Below, piece after piece: positions 58,931-64,000 of a DNA stretch of 64,000 bases. Source of the DNA: Ptiloglossa arizonensis (taxonomy: Eukaryota; Arthropoda; Insecta; Hymenoptera; Colletidae); NCBI RefSeq assembly GCF_051014685.1, contig NW_027478440.1:248001-312000 (forward strand). Direction: 5' to 3'. The notes below the pieces were generated by a model. That model saw only the letters and a list, made by a program, of their open reading frames with translations. It was not told the DNA's origin and did no database searches. The stretch's first letter is position 1; each line of letters begins with the position of its first letter. The translations under genes were made by a program, and so were the position numbers.

Positions 58931-59287
58931 GGCTATACCTTATACGTTATACGTTATACGTTATACGTAATACGTTATACGTTATACGTTCTTCGTTACA
59001 CGTTATACGTTATACGTTATGCGTTATACGTTATACGTTCTACGTTATACGTTTGACATTATACGTTATACGTTAAACGTTATACGTTATACGTTATACG
59101 TTATACGTTATACGTTATACGTTATACGCTATACGTTATACGTTATACGTTATACGTTATACGTTATACGTTATACGTTATACGTTATACGTTATACGTT
59201 ATACGTTATACGTTTGACATTATACGTTACACGTTAAACGTTATACGTTATACGTTATACGTTATACGTTATACGTTATACGTTATA
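58931..59287 (+). repeat. 357-bp tandem duplication, copy 1
   Basis: It starts at GGCTATACCTTATACG, a form that otherwise reads GGCTATACG in the domain. The same form starts copy 2 at 59,288, and the TTTGACATT markers (59,051 and 59,212 against 59,408 and 59,569) keep the 357-bp (51-unit) offset. Confidence 0.88.
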
Positions 59288-59640
59288 GGCTATACCTTAT
59301 ACGTTATACGTTATACGTTATACGTTATACGTTATACGTTATACGTTCTTCGTTACACGTTATACGTTATACGTTATGCGTTATACGTTATACGTTCTAC
59401 GTTATACGTTTGACATTATACGTTATACGTTAAACGTTATACGTTATACGTTATACGTTATACGTTATACGTTATACGTTATACGCTATACGTTATACGT
59501 TATACGTTATACGTTATACGTTATACGTTATACGTTATACGATATACGTTATACGTTATACGTTATACGTTTGACATTATACGTTACACGTTAAACGTTA
59601 TACGTTATACGTTATACGTTATACGTTATACGTTATACGT
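59288..59640 (+). repeat. 357-bp tandem duplication, copy 2
   Basis: Counterpart of 58,931-59,287. A CGATATA unit near 59,540 and the loss of a CGTAATA unit tell it from copy 1. It ends where GTTACACGTTATTCG begins. Confidence 0.85.
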
Positions 59641-61835
59641 TACACGTTATTCGTAATACGTTATACGTGATAAGTTATACGTTGTACGTCATACGTTATA
59701 CCTTATACGTTATACGTTATACGTTATACGTTATACGTTACACGTTATTCGTTATACGTTATACGATATACGTTATACGTTATTCGTTATACGTTCTTCG
59801 TTACACGTTATACGTTATACGTTATGCGTTATACGTTATACGTTATACGTTATACGTTATACGTTATACGTTATACGTTATACGTTATACGTTATACGTT
59901 ATACGTTCTTCGTTACACGTTATACGTTATACGTTATGCGTTATACGTTATACGTTCTACGTTATACGTTTGACATTATACGTTATACGTTAAACGTTAT
60001 ACGTTATACGTTATACGTTATACGTTATACGTTATACGTTATACGCTATACGTTATACGTTATACGTTATACGTTATACGTTATACGTTATACGTTATAC
60101 GTTATACGTTATACGTTCTACGTTACACGTTTGACATTATACGTTATACGTTAAACGTTATACGTTATACGTTATACGTTATACGTTATACGTTTTACGT
60201 TACACGTTATACGTTATACGTTACACGTTATTCGTAATACGTTATACGTGATACGTTATACGTTGTACGTTATACGTTATACCTTATACGTTATACGTTA
60301 TACGTTATACGTTATACGTTATACGTTATACGTTATACGTTATACGTTATACGTTATACGTTATACGTTATACGTTATACGTTATACGTTATACGTGATA
60401 CGTTATACGTTATACGTAATATGTAATACGTCATACGTTATACGTTATACGTTATACGAAATATGTAATACGTAATACGTTTTACGTTATTCGTTATACG
60501 TTCTTCGTTATACGTTATACGTTATACGTTATACGTTATACGTTATACGTTATACGTTATACGTTATACGTTATACGTTATACGTTATACGTTATACGTT
60601 ATACGTTATACGTTATACGTTATACGTTACACGTTATACGTTATACGTTATACGTTATACGTTATACGATATACGATATACGATATACGTTATACGTTAT
60701 TCGTTATACGTTCTTCGTTACACGTTATACGTTATACGTTATGCGTTATACGTTATACGTTATAGGCTATACGTTATACGTTATACGTTATACGTTATAC
60801 GTTATACGTTATACGTTATACGTTCTTCGTTACACGTTATACGTTATACGTTATGCGTTATACGTTATACGTTCTACGTTATACGTTTGACATTATACGT
60901 TATACGTTAAACGTTATACGTTATACGTTATACGTTATACGTTATACGTTATACGTTATACGCTATACGTTATACGTTATACGTTATACGTTATACGTTA
61001 TACGTTATACGTTATACGTTATACGTTCTACGTTATACGTTTGACATTATACGTTATACGTTAAACGTTATACGTTATACGTTATACGTTATACGTTATA
61101 CGTTATACTTTATACGTTATACGTTATACGTTATACGTTCTTCGTTACACGTTATACGTTATACGTTATGCGTTATACGTTATACGTTATACGTTATACG
61201 TTATACGTTATACGTTATACGTTATACGTTTGACATTATACGTTACACGTTAAACGTTATACGTTATACGTTATACGTTATACGTTATACGTTATACGTT
61301 ACACGTTATTCGTAATACGTTATACGTGATACGTTATACGTTGTACGTTATACGTTATACCTTATACGTTATACGTTATACGTTATACGTTATACGTTAT
61401 ACGCTATACGTTATACGTTACATGCTATACGTTATACGTTATACGTTATACGTTATACGTTATACGTTATACGTTATACGTTATACGTTATACGTTTGAC
61501 ATTATACGTTACACGTTAAACGTTATACGTTATACGTTATACGTTATACGTTATACGTTATACGTTATACGTTACACGTTACACGTTATTCGTAATACGT
61601 TATACGTGATACGTTATACGTTGTACGTTATACGTTATACCTTATACGTTATACGTTATACGTTATACGTTATACGTTATACGCTATACGTTATACGTTA
61701 CATGCTATACGTTATACGTTATACGTTATACGTTATACGTTATACGTTATACGTTATCCGTTATACGTTATACGTTATACGTTATACGTTATACGTTATA
61801 CGTTATACGTTATACGTTATACGTTATACGTTATA
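59641..61835 (+). repeat. Right-domain blocks, 59.6-61.8 kb
   Basis: TTTGACATT markers at 59,968, 60,129, 60,885, 61,039, 61,228 and 61,494 are often 154-196 bp apart. Two TTACATGCTA elements (about 61,429 and 61,701) are 272-273 bp apart, a further local duplication. The CGAAATATGTAATACGTAATACG block near 60,457 resembles 53,689 and 62,094. Confidence 0.75.
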
Positions 61836-61841
61836 CGTTTA
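61836..61841 (+). repeat. Six-base unit (slip of -1)
   Basis: CGTTTA is a 6-base unit; the register moves from 5 to 4. It lies close to the left end of the 1,000-bp duplication and may share an origin with CGGTTA at 62,843. Confidence 0.86.
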
Positions 61842-62842
61842 CGTTATACGTTATACGTTATACGTTATACGTTATACGTTATACGTTATACGTTATACGT
61901 TATACGTTACATGCTATACGTTATACGTTATACGTTATACGTTATACGTTCCACGTTATTCGTTATACGTTATACGATATACGTTATACGTTATACGCTA
62001 TACGTTATACGTTATACGTTATACGTTTTACGTGATACGTTATACGTTATACGTAATATGTAATACGTCATACGTTATACGTTATACGTTATACGAAATA
62101 TGTAATACGTAATACGTTTTACGTTATTCGTTATACGTTCTTCGTTATACGTTATACGTTATACGTTATACGTTATACGTTATACGTTATACGTTATACG
62201 TTATACGTTATACGTTATACGTTATACGTTATACGTTATACGTTATACGTTATACGTTATACGTTATACGTTACACGTTATACGTTATACGTTATATGTT
62301 ATACGTTATACGATATACGATATACGATATACGTTATACGTTATTCGTTATACGTTCTTCGTTACACGTTATACGTTATACGTTATGCGTTATACGTTAT
62401 ACGTTCTACGTTATACGTTTGACATTATACGTTATACGTTAAACGTTATACGTTATACGTTATACGTTATACGTTATACGTTATACGTTATACGTTATAC
62501 GTTATACGTTATACGTTATACGTTATACGTTATACGTTATACGTTATACGTTATACGTTATACGTTATACGTTATACGTTATACGTTATACGTTATACGT
62601 TATACGTTATACGTTATACGTTATACGTTTGACATTATACGTTACACGTTAAACGTTATACGTTATACGTTATACGTTATACGTTATACGTTATACGTTA
62701 CACGTTATTCGTAATACGTTATACGTGATACGTTATACGTTGTACGTTATACGTTATACCTTATACGTTATACGTTATACGTTATACGTTATACGTTATA
62801 CGTTATACGTTATACGTTATACGTTATACGTTATACGTTATA
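61842..62842 (+). repeat. Tandem duplication of about 1.0 kb, copy 1
   Basis: Markers match copy 2 at an offset of exactly 1,000 bp, which is 143 units minus one base because of the 6-base unit at 62,843. Matching markers are TTCCACGTTATTCG (61,949 and 62,949), CGTAATATG (62,051 and 63,051), three CGATATA units in a row (about 62,310 and 63,310) and the GACATT element (62,421 and 63,421). Confidence 0.88.
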
Positions 62843-63585
62843 CGGTTACGTTATACGTTATACGTTATACGTTATACGTTATACGTTATACGTTATACGT
62901 TATACGTTACATGCTATACGTTATACGTTATACGTTATACGTTATACGTTCCACGTTATTCGTTATACGTTATACGATATACGTTATACGTTATACGCTA
63001 TACGTTATACGTTATACGTTATACGTTTTACGTGATACGTTATACGTTATACGTAATATGTAATACGTCATACGTTATACGTTATACGTTATACGAAATA
63101 TGTAATACGTAATACGTTTTACGTTATTCGTTATACGTTCTTCGTTATACGTTATACGTTATACGTTATACGTTATACGTTATACGTTATACGTTATACG
63201 TTATACGTTATACGTTATACGTTATACGTTATACGTTATACGTTATACGTTATACGTTATACGTTATACGTTACACGTTATACGTTATACGTTATATGTT
63301 ATACGTTATACGATATACGATATACGATATACGTTATACGTTATTCGTTATACGTTCTTCGTTACACGTTATACGTTATACGTTATGCGTTATACGTTAT
63401 ACGTTCTACGTTATACGATTGACATTATACGTTATACGTTAAACGTTATACGTTATACGTTATACGTTATACGTTATACGTTATACGTTATACGTTATAC
63501 GTTATACGTTATACGTTATACGTTATACGTTATACGTTATACGTTATACGTTATACGTTATACGTTATACGTTATACGTTATACG
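62843..63585 (+). repeat. Tandem duplication of about 1.0 kb, partial copy 2
   Basis: It begins with the 6-base unit CGGTTA (62,843-62,848; register 4 to 3) and repeats 61,842 onward. Its GACATT element reads CGATTGACATT against CGTTTGACATT in copy 1. From about 63,586 the sequence changes to the TTCTTCG-GGTTATACGTTATGCG stretch also seen at 58,015, and the window ends inside a TTACATGCTATACG element. Confidence 0.86.
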
Positions 63586-64000
63586 TTCTTCGTTACACGT
63601 TATAGGTTATACGTTATGCGTTATACGTTATGCGTTATACGTTATACGTTATACGTTATACGTTATACGTTATACGTTATACGTTATACGTTATACGTTA
63701 TACGTTATACGTTATACGTTACACGTTATACGTTATACGTTATACGTTATACGTTATACGTTATACGTTATACGTTATACGTTATACGTTATACGTTATA
63801 CGTTATACGTTATACGTTATACGTGATACGTTATACGTTTTACGTTACACGTTATACGTTATACGTTACACGTTATTCGTAATACGTTATACGTGATACG
63901 TTATACGTTGTACGTTATACGTTATACCTTATACGTTATACGTTATACGTTATACGTTATACGTTATACGCTATACGTTATACGTTACATGCTATACGTT

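Larger units (their letters stand above)
1..64000. repeat. Heptameric (CGTTATA)n satellite array filling the window
   Basis: The whole window is a head-to-tail array of the 7-bp unit CGTTATA and its point variants. Common variants change one or two bases: CGTTACA, CGTTGTA, CGTCATA, CGATATA, CGTAATA, AGTTATA, CGTTATT, CGTTATG. Every unit reads in the same direction; I found no run of the inverted unit. Sampling the position of the unit's first C (modulo 7) along the window gives 1 at the left edge and 3 at the right, fully accounted for by nine slips of 1-2 bp. No unique DNA, transposon or gene interrupts it and neither edge leaves the array, so its true length is unknown. Seven-base satellites are established in eukaryotes (for example the Drosophila virilis satellites); I do not recognise this unit as a named family. 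Heterochromatic location is an inference. Confidence 0.97.
47691..64000 (+). repeat. Right domain marked by TTTGACATT
   Basis: The compound variant CGTTTGACATTATACG, mostly followed by GTTATACGTTAAACG, occurs about 30 times here, beginning with 48,061, 48,607, 49,181, 50,378 and 50,644 and ending with a changed form at 63,417. The only earlier ones are at 43,713 and 47,662. Other domain markers are CGTAATATGTAATACGTC, TTACATGCTA, TTTTCCG and TAGGCTATACG. The ATAAGTTGTACG to ATTCTTTATACG blocks that dominate 7-47 kb are missing. Confidence 0.88.

Noticed and set aside
1..64000. Telomere repeat
   Set aside because: Telomeric units usually have a G-rich strand (TTAGGG, TTTAGGG and similar). CGTTATA has one G and one C, and the array has nested higher-order structure not typical of telomerase-made DNA.
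1..64000. tRNA, rRNA or other RNA genes
   Set aside because: No non-satellite sequence is present. Nothing resembles conserved tRNA arms or rRNA cores.
1..64000. Cyanobacterial or other prokaryotic heptamer repeats
   Set aside because: Prokaryotic short tandem heptamer repeats known to me are short and lie between genes; 64 kb without any gene is not compatible with a normal bacterial genome.
1..64000. Random low-complexity artefact of sequencing
   Set aside because: Rare variants and slips recur in identical order in distant copies, and indels are almost absent, unlike random read noise. Assembly-level collapse or false duplication of blocks cannot be excluded from sequence alone.

Overview
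The window is one uninterrupted satellite DNA array. From base 1 to base 64,000 it is built head-to-tail from a 7-bp unit, CGTTATA (same circle as ATACGTT; reverse complement AACGTAT), with point-variant units scattered in ordered patterns. I see no gene, RNA gene, transposon, CRISPR array, unique flank or inverted segment. About 9,140 heptamers fit in the window. The canonical unit is 2/7 GC (about 29%) and carries one CpG in an ACGT context. A tract of this length and layering suggests eukaryotic heterochromatin (pericentromeric, subtelomeric, or a sex or B chromosome). The species cannot be told from the sequence, and both edges are still inside the array.

The order lies in the variant units, which act as barcodes for nested higher-order repeats. 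The left domain (1-5,624) is a mosaic of modules that reappear at 12.6-15.0 kb. Between those two stretches lies a clean tandem duplication of about 2.77 kb (5,625-8,403 and 8,404-11,160), then a 679-bp duplication, then a perfectly homogeneous tract of 52 units (12,124-12,487). From 15.5 to 33.9 kb a macro-repeat of about 7.2-7.3 kb begins at each copy with a striking 70-bp (10-heptamer) array; that array occurs five times in the window (6,348; 9,106; 15,502; 22,838; 30,020). From 33.9 to 47.7 kb there are tandem duplications of 924 bp and about 4.0-4.3 kb. The right domain (47.7-64 kb) is marked by about 30 copies of a TTTGACATT-bearing variant, which I see from 43.7 kb onward and not before, and by duplications of 1.8 kb, 357 bp and 1.0 kb.

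The 7-bp register holds through the whole window apart from nine short slips of 1-2 bp, at least four of which are two slips copied along with larger blocks. This fits growth by unequal exchange or amplification in whole-unit steps over several length scales (7, 70, 357, 679, 924, 1,000, 1,806, about 2,500-2,900, about 4,000 and about 7,250 bp). The many long open frames on the + strand are a by-product of a repeat with no stop codon in any + frame. All three frames give the same cyclic heptapeptide (YVIRYTL), while the - strand has a stop every 21 bp in every frame of canonical sequence. I therefore annotate no coding sequence.
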